25,357 nucleotides of DNA. Source: Oscillospiraceae bacterium (GTDB taxonomy: Bacteria > Bacillota > Clostridia > Clostridiales > Clostridiaceae). The notes under the pieces were generated by a model. The model worked only from the letters and a program-made list of their open reading frames with translations, did no database searches and was not told the origin of the DNA. Location of the stretch: contig WQUF01000207.1 in assembly GCA_009785875.1 (NCBI GenBank), positions 1-25,357 of the forward strand. Direction: 5' to 3'. The first letter of the stretch is position 1, and every line of letters starts with the position of its first letter. Shown piece by piece: positions 16,043 to 22,603 of the stretch. The position numbers and the translations under genes were made by a program.

Positions 16043-16446
16043 AATCTTACCTTCTTCTTAAAATTTACCCATTTATTATAGTATTCCCTTGTCATAAACT
16101 CATCGATCTCATTCCAGTTTGGTAATGATATCATAGAAATAACCTTACCGAATATTTCTTCGTTATAGTCGTCGTTACAAATAAAATCTTTATTCATACC
16201 TTGAGCTACACTGAAGTTTCCCATCTCTAACAAGTCTAATAGTGCTCGAATATGATTGGCAGCTGCATAGGTCCCTTCATGTTCCGGAATATGCTTATCA
16301 TATTCTATCCCATAATTTCCAAAAAAAGCAGTGTTGGTATCCATGAAGGTGATATTTTTCCATTTAAGTGCTGAGCAGTGCCAATCTCCACATGTCAATA
16401 ATAAGCAAGGTAAGTTCAAAGCGTGGATTCCAGTAATATACTGCAT
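16039..16446 (-). CDS. Unrecognised 135-aa protein, putative partner of the AbiEii-like toxin
   Basis: I do not recognise the family. The protein begins MQYITGIHALNLPC, contains CGDWHCSALKWKN, an EGTYAAANHIRALLDLLE segment and NWNEIDEFMTREYY near the end. It has no signal peptide, no membrane segment and no winged helix that I can see. Two Cys and two His near residues 13-23 could bind metal. The ATG overlaps the citF stop by one base (TGATG) and has AGAAAGG upstream; its own stop overlaps the toxin ATG. Position directly before an AbiEii-like gene is where an antitoxin would be expected. A TTG one codon upstream is an alternative start. Confidence 0.7.
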   Translation of the reverse strand: MQYITGIHALNLPCLLLTCGDWHCSALKWKNITFMDTNTAFFGNYGIEYDKHIPEHEGTYAAANHIRALLDLLEMGNFSVAQGMNKDFICNDDYNEEIFGKVISMISLPNWNEIDEFMTREYYNKWVNFKKKVRL

Positions 16447-17972
16447 CAAAATTCTACCTTTCTCAAAACATCTATAACGGTACCATCCCTATATTCAACG
16501 ACCCCGATTATATCATCAGACAATTTTATTTTATCAGGGACACCAGTAATAGATTCTGCTAAATCCTTTAACTCTTCGATTTTATATAAAGGTAAATTCG
16601 AGTCTTTAACCTTATCGATTAAATCTTGTCTAAGCGGATTTATTGCGATGCCCCTTTCACATATAAACACATCTACAGTTTCACCTGGAGTTGTTATTGT
16701 GATTATTTCATCTCTAATGATTGGAAGCCTTGCCCTCGTTAGCGTAGATACTACAACTGAAAGTTTTGCACCTTGTGCTGTATCACAATGTCCTCCAGAT
16801 CCACCCATTATTATGCCATTTGAATCGGTTATCACATTTACATTGAAATTTGTATCAATTTCTGTGGCACCCAGTATAACCACATCTAAATTATCCACAA
16901 CGCAGCCTTTATTGTGTGGATTTCCATACATTGAAGCTGTCATACTCTGATGATTTGAGTTATTCCTATAAGATTCTACAGCTTTTAAATCAAAACATTG
17001 AACATCAAATAAATTTTTAAATAGACCTTCTTCAAGCATATCCACTAAATATCCTGTTATTCCACCTGAAGCAAAGCTCCCCTTTATATTCAATTTTTTT
17101 ATATAATTCTTTAGTTCATTTGCAACAGCAAGGGAAGTGCCTCCAGCTCCTGTTTGAAACGAGAAACCTTCCTTTATGTATCCGGTTAATTTTAAAAAAT
17201 CCATAGTGAGTTTTGCAATTTTAAGACCTACAGGATCACGAGTTATTACAGTACTCCCTGAGACTATTCCCTTTGGATCTCCTATTGAATCAACTGTTAA
17301 AACATAGTCCACTCTGGTTTCATCTATCTCTATTGGATTATTGGGATATGGAACTAAATTATCTGTTATGATAACAACACATTTTGCATATTCTGCGTCG
17401 CTAAAAGCATATCCAATAGTACCACAAGAAGATTTCCCTAAAACTCCATTTATATTCCCTTTATCGTCAGAGGATGGAGCAGCTATAAAAGCTATATCGA
17501 TTTTAATTTCTCCAGATTCAACTGCTCTTGGCCTTCCACCATGGCTCTGCATCACAAGAAGTCCTTTTAATTTTCCTCTTGAAACAGCTTCAGCTACCCT
17601 TCCTGTCATATAATCAGTATATATATTTATTATAGTCCCATCCTCTATAAGTGGTATAATAAAGGAATGCACAGGGAAAATAGCACTGGCAGCCAAAGTA
17701 ATATCTTTAAATCCTCTTTTATGAATCTCCTCCATCACCATATTCATAATAAAATCTCCATTTCTAAGATGATGGTGAAATGATATGGTCATCCCATCTT
17801 TTAAGGGGAGTTTATCCATTAACTCATCCATTGATTTAACAATCTTTTCATCGTATTTAATTTTGTACTTCCTAGAAGCCTTTTCATATTCATCAATCTT
17901 TGTACCATAAGGCACTACCTTTTTATACCCTTTTATTTCATCAGGTATTTCTCTAAGTACAGAATTTTTCAT
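16446..17972 (-). CDS. citF: Citrate lyase alpha subunit (citrate:acetyl-ACP transferase)
   Basis: CitF moves the acetyl group of acetyl-ACP to citrate, giving citryl-ACP, in the cytoplasmic citrate lyase complex. The 508-aa length is typical. Seen in order: KLPLKDGMTISFHHHLRNGD, EDGTIINIYTDYMTGRVAEA, MQSHGGRPRA, SFQTGAGGTSLAV, ASGGITGYLVDMLEEG and HCDTAQGAKLSVV, all conserved in the family. GGAGG lies 4 nt before the ATG, 12 nt after the citE stop. The gene completes a citDEF set. Anaerobic cleavage of citrate yields acetate and oxaloacetate. Confidence 0.95.
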   Translation of the reverse strand: MKNSVLREIPDEIKGYKKVVPYGTKIDEYEKASRKYKIKYDEKIVKSMDELMDKLPLKDGMTISFHHHLRNGDFIMNMVMEEIHKRGFKDITLAASAIFPVHSFIIPLIEDGTIINIYTDYMTGRVAEAVSRGKLKGLLVMQSHGGRPRAVESGEIKIDIAFIAAPSSDDKGNINGVLGKSSCGTIGYAFSDAEYAKCVVIITDNLVPYPNNPIEIDETRVDYVLTVDSIGDPKGIVSGSTVITRDPVGLKIAKLTMDFLKLTGYIKEGFSFQTGAGGTSLAVANELKNYIKKLNIKGSFASGGITGYLVDMLEEGLFKNLFDVQCFDLKAVESYRNNSNHQSMTASMYGNPHNKGCVVDNLDVVILGATEIDTNFNVNVITDSNGIIMGGSGGHCDTAQGAKLSVVVSTLTRARLPIIRDEIITITTPGETVDVFICERGIAINPLRQDLIDKVKDSNLPLYKIEELKDLAESITGVPDKIKLSDDIIGVVEYRDGTVIDVLRKVEF

Positions 17973-17983
17973 ATTACCTCCAA

Positions 17984-18832
17984 CTAAATAATCCTTAGCC
18001 TTTTAGCTTTTTCCACCACGTTTTTAGCTCTGCTGATAATTGGCGCATCTATCATGTGACCATCTAAAGAAAAAACCCCCTTATTTGGAGAATTTTCCAG
18101 AGCATCAAGAATCCTTAAAGATCTTTCAATCTCTTCATCAGATGGCGAAAATATCTCATTTACAATCTCAATTTGTCTAGGGTTAATGCAAGCTTTACCT
18201 GTAAAGCCAAGATTTTTGCTAAATAATGCATCATCTTTTAATCCTTCAAAATCATTTACGTCTGTAAAAGGAGTATCTATACAATTTATTTTAAAAGCTC
18301 TGCACAAAGATGCCATTTTTGTCCTTGCGTAGAATATTTCATCGCCTTTTTTTGTCCTTTTTACTCCTAAATCTGTAGCTAAATCTTCACCACCAAGCAA
18401 AATACCATTTACTCTATTTGATGATTTTACTATTTCCTGTGCAGTTTCCACTCCAAAGCTCGTTTCTATAAGGGGTATTAGTTTTATTTTAAAGTTGCCA
18501 TTTTTATTTAAAAATTCATCAGAAGCTTTTATTAGCCTTTTTGTAGCTTTCGGGATTAAAAATGCATCAACATTTAAATTAGATATTTCTTCCATATCCA
18601 AAAGACCTAAACTGGTTTCAAGTGAATTTATCCTGACGATGATTTCAGATGAACTTTCTTTGTTTATTTTTAAAAATTCTCTAAGGAGTATTCTGGCTGA
18701 ATCTTTTTCTTCAAAGCTTACTGCATCTTCTAAATCAAAGATTATCACATCAGCATCAAATATAAAAGCATTTTGGATCATGCCAGGATTATTAGCTGGA
18801 ATAAATAAAAAACTTCTATTAATTTTCTCCAT
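17984..18832 (-). CDS. citE: Citrate lyase beta subunit (citryl-ACP lyase)
   Basis: CitE cleaves citryl-ACP to oxaloacetate and acetyl-ACP. The 282-aa protein has the HpcH/HpaI aldolase fold: SFLFIPANNPGMIQNA at the start, VIIFDLEDAVSFEEKDSAR (acidic metal-site region), VRINSLET, IPLIETSFGV with the conserved Glu, and GGEDLATDLG. The length and the neighbours citD and citF make this citrate lyase rather than another CitE-like enzyme. AGAGGTG precedes the ATG, 10 nt after the citD stop. Confidence 0.94.
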   Translation of the reverse strand: MEKINRSFLFIPANNPGMIQNAFIFDADVIIFDLEDAVSFEEKDSARILLREFLKINKESSSEIIVRINSLETSLGLLDMEEISNLNVDAFLIPKATKRLIKASDEFLNKNGNFKIKLIPLIETSFGVETAQEIVKSSNRVNGILLGGEDLATDLGVKRTKKGDEIFYARTKMASLCRAFKINCIDTPFTDVNDFEGLKDDALFSKNLGFTGKACINPRQIEIVNEIFSPSDEEIERSLRILDALENSPNKGVFSLDGHMIDAPIISRAKNVVEKAKRLRII

Positions 18833-18842
18833 AATGCACCTC

Positions 18843-19103
18843 TTATATCGCTCTTTTTATGGCAGTTTCAACTCTGGAAATAATTGTGTAATCTAAAGCA
18901 CCTTTATCTTGAGCTTTAATAAAAACATTTTCTACTTGCATCTCTTTTAATTTATTCAGAATCAATTTTTCTATATGATCCCCAAATTGAAGTTTTACTA
19001 TGCTGTCGAGCTCTAGACTGTTTCCACAATCATTTGGAGAGACCATGATTAATATATCATTTGATTCAAGAGTTCCTGCTTTTGATGATTTAGTTATTTT
19101 CAT
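18843..19103 (-). CDS. citD: Citrate lyase gamma subunit (acyl carrier protein)
   Basis: CitD carries the 2'-(5''-triphosphoribosyl)-3'-dephospho-CoA group that holds the acyl chain in the lyase complex. The 86-aa protein starts MKITKSSKAGTLESNDI, putting the attachment serine at position 14 within GTLES, as in known CitD. VSPND, LQFGDHI and the C-terminal RVETAIKRA are also typical. The frame extends seven codons upstream, but the ATG at 19103 has AAGGTG at 6-nt spacing and gives the family start. The genes for attaching the group (citC, citX, citG) are not in this window. Confidence 0.92.
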   Translation of the reverse strand: MKITKSSKAGTLESNDILIMVSPNDCGNSLELDSIVKLQFGDHIEKLILNKLKEMQVENVFIKAQDKGALDYTIISRVETAIKRAI

Positions 19104-19123
19104 TTTTTTCACCTTAATTCTCA

Positions 19124-19921
19124 TTATGATATAATATAATTATAGCGATTGTTATATAGTTTGAAAGCCACTTCTAAAGATAATAAAAATAATTTTTCAC
19201 GGGATGAATTGCTTGACCATTCTCGTTCATCATAATTTGACACATCTATTAAAATATCACCGCTATATAGTAGTTGCCCAAATTTAATGTCTCTAAATCG
19301 TGCAACCGATGCGATTGTTGCACACTCCATTTCAACAACTTGACATCCCTCTTCTTTTCTATATTGAATCATATCGGGTGTTTCACGATAAAAGCCGTCT
19401 GTTGTCCATGTTTTGCATTCTATAAAAGGAACATTATTATCAATCAATGTGCTTTTTATTATTGAAATCATATCAGCATCTAATTGAATATCACGTGAAG
19501 GAGGTAAGTAATGATATGAAGCTCCCTCATCTCTTAAAGCTGAAACAGGAATAATAACATCACCAACAGGAATGTTTTCTAAAACTCCGCAACCACCACA
19601 AGCAATTATTTTCTTTACACCATAACCAGCCAAGAAATCTGTCTCCATAGCAATCGATGGAGAGCCTACTACAGCTTGAACTACACACATTTCTACACCC
19701 CTGTACTTAACTACATAAACTGGTAAATCACTCATTTCTGAGTTATATGTATTTCTAACTTCGCAATTATTCTTTATAATAAAATTCTCTAAAACTTCTC
19801 GAAAAAAGGTCATAACACATATTTCTGGAAGCAATGTTCTACTGCGTCTATTTGGCTTTATAACTCCATTTTTCTCCGAATCATATTCCAGTATTGGAAA
19901 TTCATTTTTTACCACTGACAT
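19124..19921 (-). CDS. Nucleoside phosphorylase (PNP/UDP phosphorylase family)
   Basis: A 265-aa cytoplasmic phosphorylase, likely splitting a nucleoside with phosphate to base and ribose 1-phosphate. Seen: GSPSIAMETDFLAGYGVKKI with ACGGCGVL (phosphate and ribose binding), DEGASYHYLPPS, the specificity segment TTDGFYRETPDMI, then VVEMECATIASVA with the ribose-binding MEC-type Glu, and YSGD with the catalytic Asp. The frame starts at 19954, but the ATG at 19921 has GAGGAGGG upstream and fits better. Its stop is 21 nt before citD, so it leads the citrate lyase transcript. Substrate (uridine or a purine nucleoside) cannot be told. Confidence 0.85.
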   Translation of the reverse strand: MSVVKNEFPILEYDSEKNGVIKPNRRSRTLLPEICVMTFFREVLENFIIKNNCEVRNTYNSEMSDLPVYVVKYRGVEMCVVQAVVGSPSIAMETDFLAGYGVKKIIACGGCGVLENIPVGDVIIPVSALRDEGASYHYLPPSRDIQLDADMISIIKSTLIDNNVPFIECKTWTTDGFYRETPDMIQYRKEEGCQVVEMECATIASVARFRDIKFGQLLYSGDILIDVSNYDEREWSSNSSREKLFLLSLEVAFKLYNNRYNYIIS

Positions 19922-19956
19922 TTTATCCCTCCTCGTAGAAGATTTTTTATTCAATA

Positions 19957-20222
19957 TTAGAAAAGGATTTTCTCGATTTCAATAATATACTCCAATCGAT
20001 CCATTTTTTTGTAGTGTTCTAAACATGATTTTAGCGCATCTGTTTTCACAATATGTCCATTCCAGCAAATCATATCAATTTTTTTAACTTCATAACCTTT
20101 GTTAGGGTATGCAGATACATCAATCCAGACATTATCAATGCACAATCTTCCAAAGTATTTTACCAATATTAACGAATCATTAAAAACAAATGGTTCAATG
20201 ATATACTCTTGAAGGCTTCTTT
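19957..20222 (-). pseudogene. Probable 5'-truncated hypothetical gene
   Basis: A frame open from 20222 to TAA at 19957 reads EYIIEPFVFNDSLILVKYFG, then WIDVSAYPNKGYEVKKID and TDALKSCLEHYKKMDRLEYI. It is coherent as protein, but the only starts (a TTG at 20166 and rarer codons) have no Shine-Dalgarno site. It therefore looks like the C-terminal end of a longer protein cut by a deletion. The family is not recognised. It lies directly upstream of the nucleoside phosphorylase gene. As an intact gene it would be a 69-aa protein from 20166. Confidence 0.4.
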
Positions 20223-20381
20223 AATATATACATTAGTTATTCTCGATAATTAAGCTGTGGGATTTTTTATAAGCACGATTGCCTAATACTTAAACATCAA
20301 AATATTCCCTTATTTTCTTCTAACATCATCCCAATTATCACCATGAACATAACAACATAAGTTTTAATCATATGAATATAC

Positions 20382-20409
20382 TTTATTTTACCATATTTTT
20401 TTTATATTA
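20382..20409 (+). repeat. A/T-rich 27-28-bp direct repeat, copy 1
   Basis: TTTATTTTACCATA, then eight T, then ATATTA. The second copy (24264-24290) is identical except for seven T. Copy 1 is in the promoter region of the RRNPP regulator; copy 2 is upstream of the promoter of the coiled-coil gene. Confidence 0.5.
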
Positions 20410-20465
20410 TATATGATAAAAACAAAGTTTATGCTAGAATTACTGTTAAAAGGGGAGGAATATTT

Positions 20466-21419
20466 ATGCCATACTATCTGGTTGGTGATCTTATTAAAAA
20501 GTTGAGGACGCAAAAAGGAATCTCATTAGAAGATTTATCAGATGGTATCTTGGATAAAGGGAATTTATCAAGAATAGAATCTGGTATGCAGGTACCTCAA
20601 AAGGATAAGCTGGATTCATTATTGCAAAGGTTAGGGATAGATACTCAAGAAACATGTGAATATTACTTAAATGAAAGAGAATATGAAATAGCTTCAAAAT
20701 GCGATCTTCTTAAAAGTTTGATTGCAAATAGCAAAAATTCAGAAGCAGATATTTTGCTGGAAGAATTAGCTAAACAACCTGAATTTGTTGAAGCCACTTC
20801 AGACGGTAAAAATGATGAGGCTAAAAAACAAATTAAAAAGCAGTTTTTATTATCTTGCAGAGCAGCTATGATGGTAAACTTAGAGAAGGATAACGAGGAG
20901 ATAAGAAAAATAACTGTGCAGGCTCTGAAAATTACAATTCCCACCTATTTAGATAAATATATTCCTGAATATTATCTATCAGATCAGGAAGCTAGATTGA
21001 TAAATATTTTAGCAATTACTTATAGCGAAGAAAATCTAGAAAAAACCATAAAATTATTGGAAGATTTAAAAGAAAGCCTCGATTCTAAAAGAGTTGATGA
21101 AAAGCAGAAATCGAGGATTCTTACACTAATATTGTATAACCTTTCTAAATATTATAGTCTTGCTAAGAAATATTTAGAAGCAGTTAAAATATGCAATTAT
21201 GGAATGAATATATGCAAAGAAACTGGTATTTATACAAATTTTCCTGGGATTATTTACAATAAGGCATACTGTTTATTTGAATTAGGTTATAAAGGAGAAT
21301 ATGAACATCTTATCTATCAAGCTTATTATATGTTCGATGCTATGGAAAGGGATAAAGAAAAAGATATCATAAAAAACTATGCCAAAGAACATATGGGCAT
21401 AGCCATAAATGAAAAATAA
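20466..21419 (+). CDS. RRNPP (PlcR/NprR/Rgg-like) HTH-TPR regulator, putative peptide-pheromone receptor
   Basis: A 317-aa cytoplasmic transcription factor. Residues about 6-60 form an XRE-type helix-turn-helix (IKKLRTQKGISLEDLSDGIL, NLSRIESG, LDSLLQRLG). The rest is all helical with TPR-like units, for example ILYNLSKYYSLAKKYLEAVK and FPGIIYNKAYCLFELGYKGE, as in the peptide-binding domain of PlcR, NprR and Rgg. Such proteins bind short imported peptides and then change DNA binding. A strong GGGGAGG site precedes the ATG. The stop is 2 nt from the stop of a convergent secreted propeptide gene, its likely cognate signal. No terminator separates them. The DNA target and peptide are inferred, not shown. 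Confidence 0.8.
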   Translation: MPYYLVGDLIKKLRTQKGISLEDLSDGILDKGNLSRIESGMQVPQKDKLDSLLQRLGIDTQETCEYYLNEREYEIASKCDLLKSLIANSKNSEADILLEELAKQPEFVEATSDGKNDEAKKQIKKQFLLSCRAAMMVNLEKDNEEIRKITVQALKITIPTYLDKYIPEYYLSDQEARLINILAITYSEENLEKTIKLLEDLKESLDSKRVDEKQKSRILTLILYNLSKYYSLAKKYLEAVKICNYGMNICKETGIYTNFPGIIYNKAYCLFELGYKGEYEHLIYQAYYMFDAMERDKEKDIIKNYAKEHMGIAINEK

Positions 21420-21421
21420 TT

Positions 21422-21613
21422 TTAATATTCTATCGCTCCAGGGGGAAGATTACCATATGGATCTATAACTTGAGTTGTATTGCTAGTTTGTGTTGTATTA
21501 GTACTATTTTCACTTGGAATTGTATTTTCAGAATAAGTAGTTGAATTTGACAGTGTAAAGAAAAACAACAATGTAGCCATTATTAATACGAATGAAAGTA
21601 ATTTTTTTCTCAT
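21422..21613 (-). CDS. Secreted pre-propeptide, putative quorum-sensing pheromone precursor
   Basis: A 63-aa protein with a Sec-type signal sequence: MRKKL, then a hydrophobic stretch SFVLIMATLLFFFTLSNS. A Ser/Thr/Asn/Gln-rich linker (about 22-48) follows, and the end is IDPYGNLPPGAIEY. This is the layout of PapR- and NprX-type precursors, which are exported, cut and re-imported as a 5-10-residue C-terminal peptide; PapR itself ends in LPFE(F/Y/H). The ATG at 21613 has AAAGGG at 8-nt spacing; a GTG three codons upstream is an alternative. It has its own promoter (21690-21662) with a palindrome on the start site. It converges on the regulator gene. Confidence 0.7.
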   Translation of the reverse strand: MRKKLLSFVLIMATLLFFFTLSNSTTYSENTIPSENSTNTTQTSNTTQVIDPYGNLPPGAIEY

Positions 21614-21645
21614 GATTAACACCCTTTCAACATTTTTTAGTTAAT

Positions 21646-21662
21646 TATTAGATATTCTAATA
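21646..21662. promoter_or_regulatory. Palindromic candidate operator at the propeptide promoter
   Basis: TATTAGA-TAT-TCTAATA is a perfect palindrome with 7-bp arms and a 3-nt centre. It covers the predicted transcription start and abuts the -10 box, where a dimeric repressor or activator could bind. No second copy was found by eye near the regulator or protease genes. Confidence 0.4.
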
Positions 21663-21690
21663 TTATAGTAAGAGTATTATTTTTTAGCAA
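21662..21690 (-). promoter_or_regulatory. Promoter of the propeptide gene
   Basis: On the minus strand TTGCTA (21690-21685) and consensus TATAAT (21667-21662) are 17 nt apart, with the start near 21655. Confidence 0.6.
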
Positions 21691-21694
21691 TACT

Positions 21695-21743
21695 AAACCA
21701 CGCAATTTTAGGTGTCTTTTATAGTCCTAAAGTTGCGTGGTTT
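21695..21743 (+). terminator. Long hairpin between propeptide and protease genes, likely plus-strand terminator
   Basis: An 18-bp stem (21695-21712 with 21726-21743) with one G-U pair on plus and a 13-nt loop, followed by GATTTTAC. It is the first strong terminator-like structure on the plus strand after the RRNPP regulator, so the regulator mRNA probably runs antisense through the whole propeptide gene and ends here. On the minus strand it lies just upstream of the propeptide -35. Confidence 0.6.
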
Positions 21744-21918
21744 GATTTTACAAGGGTTTTAAAATTTGGTAATATGTAAACAAGGACCGAAGAATTAAAA
21801 ACATTATCAATTTATTGTATATAATGATATGGAGGAATGATTCCAATGGTTTTCTAAATTCATAAAAAATTTATTAAACAAAAAGTTAAAACTATAAAAT
21901 ATCGGGGAGTGTTATTTC

Positions 21919-22590
21919 ATGAGAAAAAACAAAAATCTGTTTTTCAAAATGTTTGCGTTACTTATGTTTTATAGTTTATTATTCACGATAGTTCCAAATA
22001 AAGTTGTTATGGCTGCAAACTTAGGAACTTTAAGTTATTGGGAATCTGATGCATCTGATGTTTCTCGTTGGGGCGCAACAAAAAGTTCTGTACCAACTGC
22101 TATATATCTTTATAATTTGTATCCCAATGCAACTTTCTATGCTTCCAATGGTATAGTTGAAGCTGTGACTCAATGGAACACTGCTTTAGGTTGCTCTATG
22201 ACTGCATATGTTGCTAATGCTAATCAAACAGCTTCTCAATTAATTTTCTACTATGCTGGTGCACCTAGTTACATTAATAAGTTAGGAATTTTTCCTACTG
22301 TACCAGACAGTTATGCAGGATATACAGTTAATTCTTCTTATAATGAAGGTACTTGGACATATGGTTCAACCACAAAAACGGGTTCAATAATTACAAAATC
22401 ATACGGATATATAGTAGATAGAGCATACTCAATGGCAATTACTGAAAATTTGTTCACACATGAGTTAGGACATGCATTAGGTTGGACTGGACATTCTCCT
22501 ACAAGTACAAATGTAATGTACGCAGTTTCATCAAGTAACTTCACTTTAACTGCAGCTGACCAAAGACAATTAACTCAAGTTTATAAATAG
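21919..22590 (+). CDS. Secreted matrixin-like metzincin metalloprotease
   Basis: A 223-aa exported zinc protease. A signal peptide (residues 1-33, basic start, hydrophobic core, end VVMAA) is followed directly by the catalytic domain with no obvious propeptide. HELGHALGWTGHS at 181-193 is the HExxHxxGxxH zinc motif (His 181, 185, 192, Glu 182), and NVMYAVS at 198-204 is the Met-turn. The size fits small bacterial matrixins. GGGGAG lies upstream of the ATG. A consensus TATAAT (21819-21824) has only a poor -35, which would suit activator control. It is followed 13 nt later by a lipoprotein gene. Closeness to the RRNPP pair suggests quorum control, as NprR does for neutral protease. Confidence 0.85.
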   Translation: MRKNKNLFFKMFALLMFYSLLFTIVPNKVVMAANLGTLSYWESDASDVSRWGATKSSVPTAIYLYNLYPNATFYASNGIVEAVTQWNTALGCSMTAYVANANQTASQLIFYYAGAPSYINKLGIFPTVPDSYAGYTVNSSYNEGTWTYGSTTKTGSIITKSYGYIVDRAYSMAITENLFTHELGHALGWTGHSPTSTNVMYAVSSSNFTLTAADQRQLTQVYK

Positions 22591-22603
22591 GAGGTATAAA
22601 TAT

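Noticed and set aside
20223..20381. Minus-strand open stretch starting MVIIGMMLEENKGIF, possible 5' part of the truncated gene at 19957-20222
   Set aside because: Several stops and frame changes lie between the two pieces and no family could be recognised to join them.
21802..21826. CATTAT...ATAATG inverted repeat over the -10 box of the protease gene
   Set aside because: The arms are only 6 bp and A/T rich, so chance is likely, and it does not match the palindrome at the propeptide promoter.
21841..21897. Frame reading QWFSKFIKNLLNKKLKL, a cationic amphipathic helix like a small bacteriocin or modulin
   Set aside because: It follows a stop directly, has no start codon, and the nearby Shine-Dalgarno-like GGAGG leads only to a 3-codon frame. 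It may be a decayed peptide gene, but it cannot be supported.
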